From NCBI RefSeq assembly GCF_015163075.1, contig NZ_JADDXU010000021.1, positions 1 through 64,000 on the forward strand: 64,000 nucleotides of DNA. The letters are read 5' to 3'. Origin of the DNA: Streptomyces justiciae. Lineage in GTDB: Bacteria > Actinomycetota > Actinomycetes > Streptomycetales > Streptomycetaceae. Positions within the stretch are counted from its first letter, which is position 1. The number at the start of each line of letters is the position of its first letter. A program made the translations under genes and the position numbers. The notes under the pieces were generated by a model. The model was not told the origin of the DNA. It searched no databases and saw nothing but the letters and a program-made list of their open reading frames with translations. Of this stretch, positions 19,212-31,483 are shown in pieces.

Positions 19212-21977
19212 GTGAAGCTCCATGAAAGGGACGGAGAACTCGGTCTGCTGCGAGAACTCTACGAGGGGTGCGTGGCCGGAAAGGGAGCCCTGGTCATCGT
19301 CAACGGCCCCGTGGGCTGCGGCAAGACCACCCTCGTCCGGGCATTCGCCGAGCAGGTCACGGACCGGGGAGGAACCTTCCTGTCGGTGACCGGCGCCGCG
19401 AGCGAGAGCCTCGACAGACTGGGACTGATCGACCAACTGGTCACCGCGATGCGGGCGGCGGGCCCGGCCGACGGGCCACCGGCCGCCACCGAACTCGCCG
19501 GGGCCGCGGAGGCGAGCGGACGCGTGCCGCGCGCCCTCATGCAGCGCATCCACCGGTCCGTCGCCGAACTCGCCGGCCGCGGACCGCTCGTCCTGCACGC
19601 CGACGACGTGCACTTCGCCGACGAGGCGTCACTGCAGTGCCTGCGCTATCTCGTACGACGCATCGACGCGCTGCCCGTCCTGGTCGTCCTGACCGAGACC
19701 GCCGGCCACGACCGGGCCCTCGCCACGCTGCACGCCGAGACCCTGCACCTGCCGCACTGCCGACGGCTGCGGATCGGACCGCTCGGCGTCGACGGGGTCG
19801 CCGCCCACCTGGCCGGACATCCTCCGGCGCGCGCCGCGGCGCCGGAGACCGTCGAGCTGTGGGCCAGGACCAGCGGCGGGAACCCCCTGCTGCTGGAGGC
19901 GCTGATCGAGGACACCGCGCGGTGCGGCACGCCGGAGGCCGTGAGACGGGGCGCCCCGATGCCCCACGAGGCGTTCCGCAACGCCTTCCTGCGCTGCCTC
20001 CACCGCGGTGAGCCGACCCTGCTCGCCGTCGCCCGGGCCGCCGCGGTCCTGGGCGAATCGGTCACCCCGGCGCTGATCGGCACCCTCCTGGGGGCGGACG
20101 CGACCTCCGTGCGCTGGAGCATCACCGAGCTGCGCGCGGCCGGCCTGTTCTCAGGCGCCTGGTTCGGCCACGAACGCGCCCGGCTGACCGTCCTCGCGGA
20201 CATCCCCGGACCGGACCTCGCCGCCCTGCGCACCCGGGCCGCCGAAGTGCTCCGCGAGAGCGGTGCCCCGGCCGCGGTGGTGGCCCGGCAACTCCTCGCG
20301 GCCCACGACCCGGCCAGGGCCGCCTGGCAGCTGGACATCCTGCGGGAGGCCGCGCGCGAGGCCCTGGCCGCGGGCGACCTCGCCGCCGGCGTCGACCATC
20401 TGCGGCACGCCTCCCGTCTGTGCACGGACGCCGACCAGGAAGCGGAGGTGATCGCCGCCCTCGCGGACGCCCAGTGGTCCATGGACCCGGTGAAGGCGTC
20501 CCGGTACCTCCCGCAGCTCGGCCGGATGGTGGGCGCCGGGCAGCTGACCGGCTCCGACGCCCTGGTCGTCGTCAAGCAGAAGGTGTGGCGGGGCGAGTTC
20601 GCGCAGGCCGACGACCTGCTGCGGATCATCGAGGCGCGCGAGGGCGGCGGCCCGGAGCAGGCCTGGGACACCGCGGGCTACCCGCCCGCCCTCAACCGCT
20701 CGGACCCCGCCCTGGTCCGGCTCTGGCTCTCCTTCTGCTGCCCCGGCCTGCGGCGCGGCAGCAGAACGGCGACCCGTACGGCGGCCCATGCGCGCACGGC
20801 GGGGGACGCGGCGGGCCGGCAGGCCACGATGTCGCCGCGTACGTTCCTCACCCTCGCGGCCGACCTCGTCGAGTTCGAGAAGGGCCGACCGGCCGGCCGG
20901 CTGCTGCCCGGGCCCGGCAGCGTGACCCCGTTCGCGGACCCGCTGGTGGCACTGATCTTCCTGGTCGGGGCCCAGCGGCTGGACAAGGCGGTGCTCCGGG
21001 CCGAGCGGCTGCTGGACGAGCCCCGCACCCGGCGCATCCCCATGGGGCACGCGCTGCTGGAGACGATCAGGGCGGCCGCCGCCCTGGGCCGCGGTGACGT
21101 CGAGGGCGCGGGCGAGGCCACCAGGATCGCGCTCGACCTCGTCAGCCCCGAGGCCTGGGGCATCGCGATCGGACTGCCGCTGGCCCTGGCGATCCGCGCG
21201 GCGACCGAGGCCGGTGACATCGAGACCGCGCGGACCTGTCTCAACGTGCCCGTTCCCATGGTCATGTTCGGCACGCCCTTCGCCCTGCCCTACCTCCACG
21301 CCCTGGGCCGTTTCCGGCTCGCCCTGCACCGGCCGCGCTCGGCCCTGCGGGACTTCGAGTCGTGCGGCGAGCTGATGGCGAAGTGGGAGCTGGACTCCCC
21401 GGAACTCATTGACTGGCGCAACGACGCGGCCGCCGCGCTCATCGCCCTGGGCGAGGGCCCGCGCGCCCGGGAGCGGATCGAGGAGCACCTCGCCCGGCTC
21501 GGCGCCCGGCCCAGCCGGGCCCGCGGCACCGCCCTGCGTCATCTCGCGGCGGTGAGCGCGCCCCGGCACCGGCTGCGGCTGCTGGAGGAGGCCGAGCGCG
21601 TCCTCGACGCCTGCGGTGACGGTCTGGAACTGCGGCGGGCCCGGGCCGACGCGCAGGCCGCCCGGCACGCGGCCCGGGCCGACGCACCGGAGGCCGTGGA
21701 TCCGCTGGCCGCGCTGTGGGACACGCCGTCCCCGCCCGACCGGGAGGCGCTGCCCGCGCCGCTGGCCGAACTCACCGACGCCGAACTCCGGGTCGGGGCG
21801 CTCGCCGCGGCCGGCCGCACCAACCGGGACATCGCCGACCGGCTCTCCATCACGGTCAGCACCGTGGAACAGCACCTGACAAAAATATACCGGAAATTGA
21901 AGGTGCGCGGCAGGGCCGATCTCCCGGCGGCAATCACCGGCCTTTCCGAGGCCTCCTGCTCGCCGAATGCAAGCTGA
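19212..21977 (+). CDS. Large LuxR-family (LAL) ATP-binding transcriptional regulator
   Basis: A 921-residue protein. An AAA/NTPase domain lies at the N-terminus with Walker A GPVGCGKTT (about residues 32-40) and a Walker-B-like LVLHADDVHFAD near 125. A long helical-repeat middle follows, and a LuxR helix-turn-helix ends the protein (about 853-905, LTDAELRVGALAAAGRTNRD to VSTVEQHLTKIYRKL). This is the LAL family of cluster activators. A StrR plus large LuxR pair also governs the teicoplanin and A40926 clusters (Tei15*/Tei16*, Dbv4/Dbv3). The GTG start follows GGGGGGTACCT. The gene ends 11 bp before the second StrR box. Confidence 0.93.
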   Translation: MKLHERDGELGLLRELYEGCVAGKGALVIVNGPVGCGKTTLVRAFAEQVTDRGGTFLSVTGAASESLDRLGLIDQLVTAMRAAGPADGPPAATELAGAAEASGRVPRALMQRIHRSVAELAGRGPLVLHADDVHFADEASLQCLRYLVRRIDALPVLVVLTETAGHDRALATLHAETLHLPHCRRLRIGPLGVDGVAAHLAGHPPARAAAPETVELWARTSGGNPLLLEALIEDTARCGTPEAVRRGAPMPHEAFRNAFLRCLHRGEPTLLAVARAAAVLGESVTPALIGTLLGADATSVRWSITELRAAGLFSGAWFGHERARLTVLADIPGPDLAALRTRAAEVLRESGAPAAVVARQLLAAHDPARAAWQLDILREAAREALAAGDLAAGVDHLRHASRLCTDADQEAEVIAALADAQWSMDPVKASRYLPQLGRMVGAGQLTGSDALVVVKQKVWRGEFAQADDLLRIIEAREGGGPEQAWDTAGYPPALNRSDPALVRLWLSFCCPGLRRGSRTATRTAAHARTAGDAAGRQATMSPRTFLTLAADLVEFEKGRPAGRLLPGPGSVTPFADPLVALIFLVGAQRLDKAVLRAERLLDEPRTRRIPMGHALLETIRAAAALGRGDVEGAGEATRIALDLVSPEAWGIAIGLPLALAIRAATEAGDIETARTCLNVPVPMVMFGTPFALPYLHALGRFRLALHRPRSALRDFESCGELMAKWELDSPELIDWRNDAAAALIALGEGPRARERIEEHLARLGARPSRARGTALRHLAAVSAPRHRLRLLEEAERVLDACGDGLELRRARADAQAARHAARADAPEAVDPLAALWDTPSPPDREALPAPLAELTDAELRVGALAAAGRTNRDIADRLSITVSTVEQHLTKIYRKLKVRGRADLPAAITGLSEASCSPNAS

Positions 21978-21987
21978 ATAACTCCCC

Positions 21988-22016
21988 GTCCAAGTGACGG
22001 TTTCGGGCTGTTGGAC
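21988..22016. promoter_or_regulatory. StrR-family operator GTCCAA-N17-TTGGAC upstream of hpgT-dpgABCD
   Basis: This is a second exact copy of the Bbr/Dbv4-type palindrome, again with a 17-base spacer, 82 bp before the hpgT ATG. In the A40926 cluster, as I recall, Dbv4 likewise acts on the operon with the dpg genes. A weak promoter candidate, TTGTGA-N17-TGATTC, begins at 22021 just after the box. Confidence 0.87.
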
Positions 22017-22097
22017 AGAGTTGTGACCAGGATTGCGATCGTGTGATTCTGGTCGCCGAAATCAACCTGCCAAATCCGAATCCGCCGGGGGGAATTC

Positions 22098-23438
22098 ATG
22101 GGCCTGGATCTCGTGCTGGAAGAATCCCCGGAAACCGCGGTCCACCCGCTGCGCAAGGACGACCTGCACCCGAGCCTCTCCGACCCCGTCCTGGACACGA
22201 TGACCTTCCTCAACGAGGTCACCCACCGCTTCCCGGACGCGATCTCCTTCGCGCCCGGCAGGCCCTACGACGGGTTCTTCGACACCGAGCAGATCTTCAC
22301 GTACCTGCGCCGCTACCTGGACCACCTGGCCGCGCAGGGCGCCACGGAGCAGGACGTACGGACCGCGATGTACCAGTACGGGCCCACCGCGGGCCAGATC
22401 CGGGAGATCGTCGCCGACTCGCTGCGCAAGGACGAGGACATCGACGTCCCCGCCGAGTCGATCGTGATCACCGTCGGCGCCCAGGAGGCCATGCTGCTGG
22501 TGGTGCGGGCGCTGACCGCCGGCCCCGAGGACACGCTCCTCGTCGCGAGCCCCTGCTACGTCGGCATCACCGGCGTGGCCCGGCTGCTGGGCGTGCCGGT
22601 GACCGCCGTCGAGGAGCGGGAGGACGGGTTCTCCCGCGCCGACCTGGAGGCCGCGATCCTGCGGGAGCGCGCCCGGGGACGGCGGCCCCGCGCCCTCTAT
22701 GTGATCCCCGACCACTCCAACCCGTCCGGGACCACGATGGACCTGCCGACGCGCCACGCGCTGCTGGAGGTGGCCGAGCGGTACGGCATCCTCCTCATCG
22801 AGGACAGCCCGTACCGCCGGGTGAGTCCCGGCACGCCGCTGCCGACGCTCAAGTCCCTGGACCGGTCCCGTCGCGTCGTCCACCTCGGCTCGTTCGCCAA
22901 GACGGTCTTCCCGGGCGCCCGGGTCGGCTTCGCCGTCGCCGACCAGCAGGTGGTCGACGACGAGGGCCGGACCGGGCTGCTGGCCGCCGAACTCGCCAAG
23001 ATCAAGAGCATGGTGACGGTCAACACCTCGTCGCTGAGCCAGGCCGCGGTGGCGGGCGCCCTGCTGGCCGGCGACGGCCGGCTCTCCGTCCTCAACGCGG
23101 AACCGGCCGCCTACTACGGCGACGCCCTGCGGACCACGCTGCGCGCCCTGGACGCCCGGCTGCCCGAGGCCCGGCGCACCGCCCTGGGCGTGCGCTGGAA
23201 CGAGCCCACCGGCGGCTTCTTCCTCACCGTCCACGTTCCCTTCCGGGCGGACAACGCGGCCCTGACCCGGTCGGCACAGGAATTCGGCGTCATCTGGACG
23301 CCGATGACCTACTTCTATCCGCAAGGCGGCGGCCATCAGGCCCTCCGTCTCTCCACCAGCTATCTGACGACCGCCGATATCGAAGAAGGCACCGAGCGGC
23401 TCGCGCGGTTCATCGAGGCACAGGCTTCGGCGTCGTGA
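22098..23438 (+). CDS. hpgT: Aminotransferase for (di)hydroxyphenylglycine, PLP-dependent
   Basis: A 446-residue fold-type I aminotransferase of the MocR/KAT-like group. The PLP lysine is in LGSFAKTVFPGARVGF; PDHSNPSG and EDSPYRR are the substrate and cofactor loops. In Dpg clusters HpgT transfers an amino group to 3,5-dihydroxyphenylglyoxylate, and in others to the 4-hydroxyphenyl analogue, usually from tyrosine. The ATG follows GGGGGGAA. It is the first gene after the 21988 box and precedes dpgA. No hmaS or hmo gene is in the window, so whether 4-hydroxyphenylglycine is also made cannot be judged. Confidence 0.93.
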   Translation: MGLDLVLEESPETAVHPLRKDDLHPSLSDPVLDTMTFLNEVTHRFPDAISFAPGRPYDGFFDTEQIFTYLRRYLDHLAAQGATEQDVRTAMYQYGPTAGQIREIVADSLRKDEDIDVPAESIVITVGAQEAMLLVVRALTAGPEDTLLVASPCYVGITGVARLLGVPVTAVEEREDGFSRADLEAAILRERARGRRPRALYVIPDHSNPSGTTMDLPTRHALLEVAERYGILLIEDSPYRRVSPGTPLPTLKSLDRSRRVVHLGSFAKTVFPGARVGFAVADQQVVDDEGRTGLLAAELAKIKSMVTVNTSSLSQAAVAGALLAGDGRLSVLNAEPAAYYGDALRTTLRALDARLPEARRTALGVRWNEPTGGFFLTVHVPFRADNAALTRSAQEFGVIWTPMTYFYPQGGGHQALRLSTSYLTTADIEEGTERLARFIEAQASAS

Positions 23439-23525
23439 ACTCTCCGGAAAGGCGAGGCAAGTGAGCGGGAACAGCCATGCACAGCGATCGCGGTCCAAGC
23501 CGCGAATGTGGGGGTGGACTTTTCG

Positions 23526-27476
<3,951 letters not shown>

Positions 27477-27495
27477 GCCGGACGCGGTGACCCCC

Positions 27496-27540
27496 GGCCC
27501 GCCGACAGGAACCCGAACACGTCGGCGGGCCCGCCCCTTT
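27496..27540 (+). terminator. Hairpin after dpgD
   Basis: An 11-bp perfect stem, GGCCCGCCGAC with GTCGGCGGGCC, and a 14-base loop are followed by CCGCCCCTTT. The short T-run makes it a moderate terminator or attenuator between dpgD and the hydrolase. Confidence 0.65.
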
Positions 27541-27606
27541 CGGCTCCCCCACCTCCGGTCCTCTCCGGACCTCTCTTCTGGTTTCCGACCGCGGAAGGAC
27601 ATGCCG

Positions 27607-28416
27607 ATGCCGATCGCGTACGTCAACGGGATCGATCTCAGTTACGACGACCATGGCCCGGCCGGCCGGGCGGAGCCCGTCGTGATGCTCGCCGGCACCG
27701 GCGGCCCGGGACGGATCTGGCGCAGCCATCAGGTCCCCGCGCTCAAGGCGGCCGGCCACCGGGTGATCACGCTCGACAACCGGGGCATCCCGCCGACCGG
27801 ACCGTCCGTCGTCGGGTTCACCCTCGCCGACATGGCCGCGGACGTCGCCGCGCTGATCGAGCGCCTGGGGGCGGGGCCCTGCCGGATCGTGGGCCACTCG
27901 CTGGGCGGTCTCATCGCGCAGGAACTCGTCCTCGCCCGCCCCGAACTCGTCAGCCGTGCCGTGCTGATGGCCAGCTGCGGCCGGGCGGACGCGCTGATCG
28001 AGGCCATGTCGGCCGCCGACATCGAACTCGCCGACAGCGGCGTCAAGATCCCGCCCTCCGTGACGGCGTACCAGCACGCCCTGCAGAACCTCTCGCCCCG
28101 CACCCTCAACTACGAGGACGGGCTGCGGGACTGGCTCGGCATCTTCGAGCTCTCCGCGCCCGACCCGTCGACGATCCGCGCCCAACTCGGCCTCGAGGTC
28201 ATCCCGAACCGCCTTCCGCACTACCGCCGGATCAGCCGCCCCTGCCTCGTCATCGGCTTCCAGGACGACCTGGTCGTCCGCCCGCACCTGTCGCGCGAAC
28301 TCGCCCTGGCCATCCCGGGCGCCCGGTACACGGAGATCCCCGGCTGCGGCCACTACGGCTATCTGGAGCGGCCCGACGCCGTGAACGAGGCGCTCATCGC
28401 CTTCCTCGCCGACTGA
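27607..28416 (+). CDS. Alpha/beta hydrolase
   Basis: A 269-residue alpha/beta hydrolase with nucleophile elbow GHSLGG (Ser near residue 97), an acid in GFQDDLVV and catalytic His in GCGHYGYLERP. I chose the second of two nearby ATGs because AAGGA lies 7 bp upstream of it but only 1 bp from the first (27601). It is the last plus-strand gene before genes of general metabolism, so it may be the cluster edge. It could be a type II editing thioesterase-like or ester/lactone hydrolase, but sequence alone does not tell. Its 3' end overlaps the convergent kinase gene by 23 bp. Confidence 0.85.
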   Translation: MPIAYVNGIDLSYDDHGPAGRAEPVVMLAGTGGPGRIWRSHQVPALKAAGHRVITLDNRGIPPTGPSVVGFTLADMAADVAALIERLGAGPCRIVGHSLGGLIAQELVLARPELVSRAVLMASCGRADALIEAMSAADIELADSGVKIPPSVTAYQHALQNLSPRTLNYEDGLRDWLGIFELSAPDPSTIRAQLGLEVIPNRLPHYRRISRPCLVIGFQDDLVVRPHLSRELALAIPGARYTEIPGCGHYGYLERPDAVNEALIAFLAD

Positions 28417-29293
28417 GCGGAACCAACCGCCGTGCGATCTCGAGTTGTTGCGCGTCCATGGGACGGCCGTCCTCGATCTCCCACAGGGAGGTCTGCAGGA
28501 CGCGCCCCAGCGTCCACGCACGCGCGCGTGCCCGGTCCAGCCCCAGTACGTCGGTCATGGCGTCGAAGCGCCAGATGACGTCGTCGGCGTCGAAACGGTT
28601 CCACAGGGCGGGCAGGAGGTCGAAGCCGGGGTCGCCGGCGAGGGGCTTGGGGTCGATGGCGAGCCAGTCCGCGCGGTCGGCGCCGAGGACGTTGTCGTAG
28701 TGCAGGTCCCAGTGCAGGAGGCGGTCGCCGGGTTCGTCGACGACTTCCCTGACGACGGCCGCGCAGTCGGCGACGAGCGCCCGGTCCTGCGGGTCCGGGA
28801 TGCGCTCCAGCGCCCGGGGCGTCCGCGCCAGCATCGCCCGGGCGATGTCGCCGAGCCGACGCATGCCGTCCGGTGCCGGAACGGCCGTCAGCTGGGCCAG
28901 GAGGCGGGCGATGACGAGGACGGCCTCGCGGGTGTCGGGGACGTACGACAGCATGCGGGCCGGGTCGAGGCGCTCCAGGAGCAGGGTGCCCGTGGGTTCG
29001 TCGTGTTCGAGGAGGCGTACCGCGCCGTCGCCGTCCCAGACGCGCAGGGCGACGGGCTCGCCCTCGCTCTCGTCGTCGAGGAGTTGCAGCTTCAGGACGG
29101 CTCCGGAGCCGTCGGCCCGGAGGACGGGCAGGACGAGGGCCGCGACGCCGTGCATGGCGTCGCCGTCCAGCCGTAGGTCCCACTCCGCCAGGAAGCGCTC
29201 CGCCCGCTCCGGCAGTCCGGCGATGAACGCCCTTCCCGCCGCTCCGTTGAACTTCTCCTGCGCCGCCGCGAGTCCATCCGGAATGTCGATCAC
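28394..29293 (-). CDS. Aminoglycoside/hydroxyurea phosphotransferase-like kinase (APH(6) family)
   Basis: A 299-residue protein with the phosphotransferase motifs LHWDLHYDNVL (catalytic loop) and IDPKPLAGDPGFDLLPALWNR (metal-binding loop). The IDPKP form is typical of the streptomycin 6-phosphotransferase/hydroxyurea kinase family. The start is the GTG giving VIDIPDG; longer open frames upstream are antisense to the next genes. It converges on the cluster hydrolase and may mark the boundary of the core genome. Streptomycetes often carry such kinases without a matching antibiotic, so a resistance role for the cluster product is unproven. Confidence 0.88.
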   Translation of the reverse strand: MIDIPDGLAAAQEKFNGAAGRAFIAGLPERAERFLAEWDLRLDGDAMHGVAALVLPVLRADGSGAVLKLQLLDDESEGEPVALRVWDGDGAVRLLEHDEPTGTLLLERLDPARMLSYVPDTREAVLVIARLLAQLTAVPAPDGMRRLGDIARAMLARTPRALERIPDPQDRALVADCAAVVREVVDEPGDRLLHWDLHYDNVLGADRADWLAIDPKPLAGDPGFDLLPALWNRFDADDVIWRFDAMTDVLGLDRARARAWTLGRVLQTSLWEIEDGRPMDAQQLEIARRLVPLSRRGRR

Positions 29294-29326
29294 GCGTCGA
29301 GCGTATCGACGTGGGTAAATCGGCTC

Positions 29327-29980
29327 ATGCGAATTACCCGGGGCCTGCACAGGGTGTGGACGTACGTCCGCGGCGCGCCCGGCACATACGTCTGGCTGGC
29401 GGTCCTGTTCGTGACGACGGTGGCGATGCACCACATGTCGCCGGACTTCGAGGCCGAGTTCCTGCGGCAGCGGTCGACGAACATCCGTGAGCTGTCCAGC
29501 AATCCGGTGCGGGTGCTGGTGTCCAGCGCGATGTGGATCGACGGCGGGCGGTGGCTGCCGTACGCCGTCCTGTACTCCGTCTTCCACGCACCGGCCGAAC
29601 GCTGGCTGGGGACGGCGCGCTGGCTGGCGGTGTGCGCGGCCGCGCACGTGCTGGCGACCCTGATCAGCGAGGGCGCGCTGCTGTGGGGCATCCGGCACGG
29701 GATGGCGCCGGAGTCGGCGGTGAACACGCTGGACATCGGGGTGAGTTACGCGCTGGCCGGGGTGGTGGCGGTGCTGGCGTACCGGATTCCGGTGCCGTGG
29801 CGGGCGCCGTACGCCGCCGCCGTGCTGATCGTCTACGGGGTGCCGCTGGTGACCGGGCGGACCTTCACCGACCTCGGGCACTTCACTTCGGTGTTGATCG
29901 GGTTCGCCTGCTATCCGCTGGTCAGAGGGCGGGCAAGACCACGAAATCCGAAGGAGACAGCGGCGGTCGTGGAGAGCTAA
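29327..29980 (+). CDS. Rhomboid-like integral membrane protein
   Basis: A 217-residue protein with about six membrane helices in a rhomboid arrangement. It keeps a possible serine site (DIGVSYALAG) and a late-helix histidine (LGHFTSVLIG), but not the strict GxSG motif of active rhomboid proteases. It may be a divergent protease or an inactive rhomboid-fold relative. It starts 33 bp from the divergent kinase gene, so the two promoters must be very close. The next gene begins 9 bp after the stop. Confidence 0.78.
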   Translation: MRITRGLHRVWTYVRGAPGTYVWLAVLFVTTVAMHHMSPDFEAEFLRQRSTNIRELSSNPVRVLVSSAMWIDGGRWLPYAVLYSVFHAPAERWLGTARWLAVCAAAHVLATLISEGALLWGIRHGMAPESAVNTLDIGVSYALAGVVAVLAYRIPVPWRAPYAAAVLIVYGVPLVTGRTFTDLGHFTSVLIGFACYPLVRGRARPRNPKETAAVVES

Positions 29981-29989
29981 CGTCCCGGC

Positions 29990-31396
29990 ATGAGCAGCTC
30001 GGCCACCGCTGTCGTGAACGGCGGCATCTCGTTCTGGTTCGCGGACGACGGTCTCCCGGCGGTGCGGGAGCCGCTGACCGGGGACGCCACGGCGGACGTG
30101 GTGATCGTCGGAGGCGGATACACCGGTCTGTGGACGGCGTACTACCTGAAGAAGGCCGCCCCCTTCCTCCGCGTCACCGTCCTGGAGCAGAAGTTCTGCG
30201 GCTACGGCGCCTCCGGCCGCAACGGCGGCTGGCTCTACAACGGCATCGCCGGCCGCGACCGCTATGCGCGACTGCACGGCCACGAGGCGGCGGTACGCCT
30301 GCAACGGGCCATGAACGACACCGTCGACGAGGTCGTCCGGGCCACGGAGGCAGAGGGCATCGAGGCCGACATCCACAAGGGTGGGGTGCTCGAAGTCGCC
30401 CGTACGCCCGCCCAGTTGGCCCGGCTGAAGGACTTCCACGCGCACGAGCTGTCGTACGGCGAGAAGGACCGCGAGCTGTACGGCGCCGGTGAGACGGCCG
30501 AGCGTATCCGGGTGGCCGACGCGGTCGGCTCTACGTGGACGCCGCACGGGGCGCGGCTGCACCCGGTGAAGCTGGTGAAGGGGCTGGCCGCGGTCGTCGA
30601 GGCGCTGGGCGTGGTCATCCACGAGCGGACGCCGGTGACGGAGATCCGGCCGAAGCACGCGGTGACGCCGTACGGCACGGTCCGCGCCCCGTACGTCCTG
30701 CGCTGCACCGAGGGGTTCACGGCGAGCCTGAAGGGACAGCGGCGGACCTGGCTGCCGATGAACTCGTCGATGGTGGTGACCGAGCCGCTGACGGACGAGC
30801 AGTGGGCGTCGGTCGGCTGGGACGGGCGGGAGGCGCTCGGGGACATGGCGCACGCGTACATGTACGCGCAGCGCACCGCCGACGGGCGGATCGCGCTGGG
30901 CGGGCGCGGGGTGCCGTACCGCTTCGGGTCGCGGACGGACAACGACGGGCGGACGCAGGCGACGACGGTCGAGGCGCTGCGGGAGATCCTGGTCGGCTTC
31001 TTCCCGTCGCTGGCCGGGGTCGCCGTCGAGCACGCGTGGTCGGGGGTGCTGGGGGTGCCGCGCGACTGGTGCGCGACGGTCACCCTGGACCGGGCGACGG
31101 GGCTGGGGTGGGCCGGGGGGTATGTCGGGTCCGGGGTGGCTACGACGAACCTTGCGGCTCGGACGCTTCGGGATCTGGTGCAGTTGGACTCCGGGCAGGG
31201 TGGGAAGACCGAGCTGACGGATCTGCCGTGGGTCGGGCACGAGGTGCGGAAGTGGGAGCCGGAGCCGTTTCGGTGGCTTGGGGTGCAGGGGATGTACGCG
31301 ACTTATCGGGCGGCTGATCGGCGGGAGTCCCGGTTGCATACGGCGGAGTCTTCGAGGTTGGCGCGGGTTGCGGATCGGGTTTCGGGGCGGCACTGA
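29990..31396 (+). CDS. FAD-dependent amine/amino acid oxidoreductase (DAO family)
   Basis: A 468-residue flavoenzyme. The N-terminal Rossmann motif is VVIVGGGYTGLWTAYYL, followed by the ASGRNGGW signature seen in gamma-glutamylputrescine-oxidase-like DAO proteins, and a C-terminal FAD contact in YVGSGVATTNLAARTL. It probably oxidises a small amine or imino acid to the aldehyde or imine with H2O2 formation; the substrate is not evident. It lies 9 bp behind the rhomboid-like gene. Confidence 0.9.
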   Translation: MSSSATAVVNGGISFWFADDGLPAVREPLTGDATADVVIVGGGYTGLWTAYYLKKAAPFLRVTVLEQKFCGYGASGRNGGWLYNGIAGRDRYARLHGHEAAVRLQRAMNDTVDEVVRATEAEGIEADIHKGGVLEVARTPAQLARLKDFHAHELSYGEKDRELYGAGETAERIRVADAVGSTWTPHGARLHPVKLVKGLAAVVEALGVVIHERTPVTEIRPKHAVTPYGTVRAPYVLRCTEGFTASLKGQRRTWLPMNSSMVVTEPLTDEQWASVGWDGREALGDMAHAYMYAQRTADGRIALGGRGVPYRFGSRTDNDGRTQATTVEALREILVGFFPSLAGVAVEHAWSGVLGVPRDWCATVTLDRATGLGWAGGYVGSGVATTNLAARTLRDLVQLDSGQGGKTELTDLPWVGHEVRKWEPEPFRWLGVQGMYATYRAADRRESRLHTAESSRLARVADRVSGRH

Positions 31397-31403
31397 GGGT
31401 TGT

Positions 31404-31479
31404 CGGCTGCGGGTGTGTGGGGGCTGGTCGCGCCCACGCGGCGGCAGCCGCATATCGATGCAGCCCCGCGCCCCTTAGG
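31404..31479. repeat. Dispersed Streptomyces intergenic repeat, divergent copy
   Basis: It begins GGCTGCGGG and ends CCCCGCGCCCCTTAGG, with GGCTGGTCGCG in between, resembling the copies at 44697 and 52259 but with a different centre. It sits between two convergent genes just after their stops, the usual place for this element. Confidence 0.65.
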
Positions 31480-31483
31480 TGGG

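Noticed and set aside
23493-23519. A possible third StrR box, GTCCAA with GTGGAC, just before dpgA
   Set aside because: The spacer is 15 rather than 17 and the second half-site is imperfect; it also overlaps the dpgA ribosome site, so it is probably chance.
28394-31453. A 1019-codon minus-strand frame extending upstream of the APH-like gene
   Set aside because: Only the last ~300 codons are protein-like; the rest is antisense to the rhomboid-like and FAD oxidoreductase genes.
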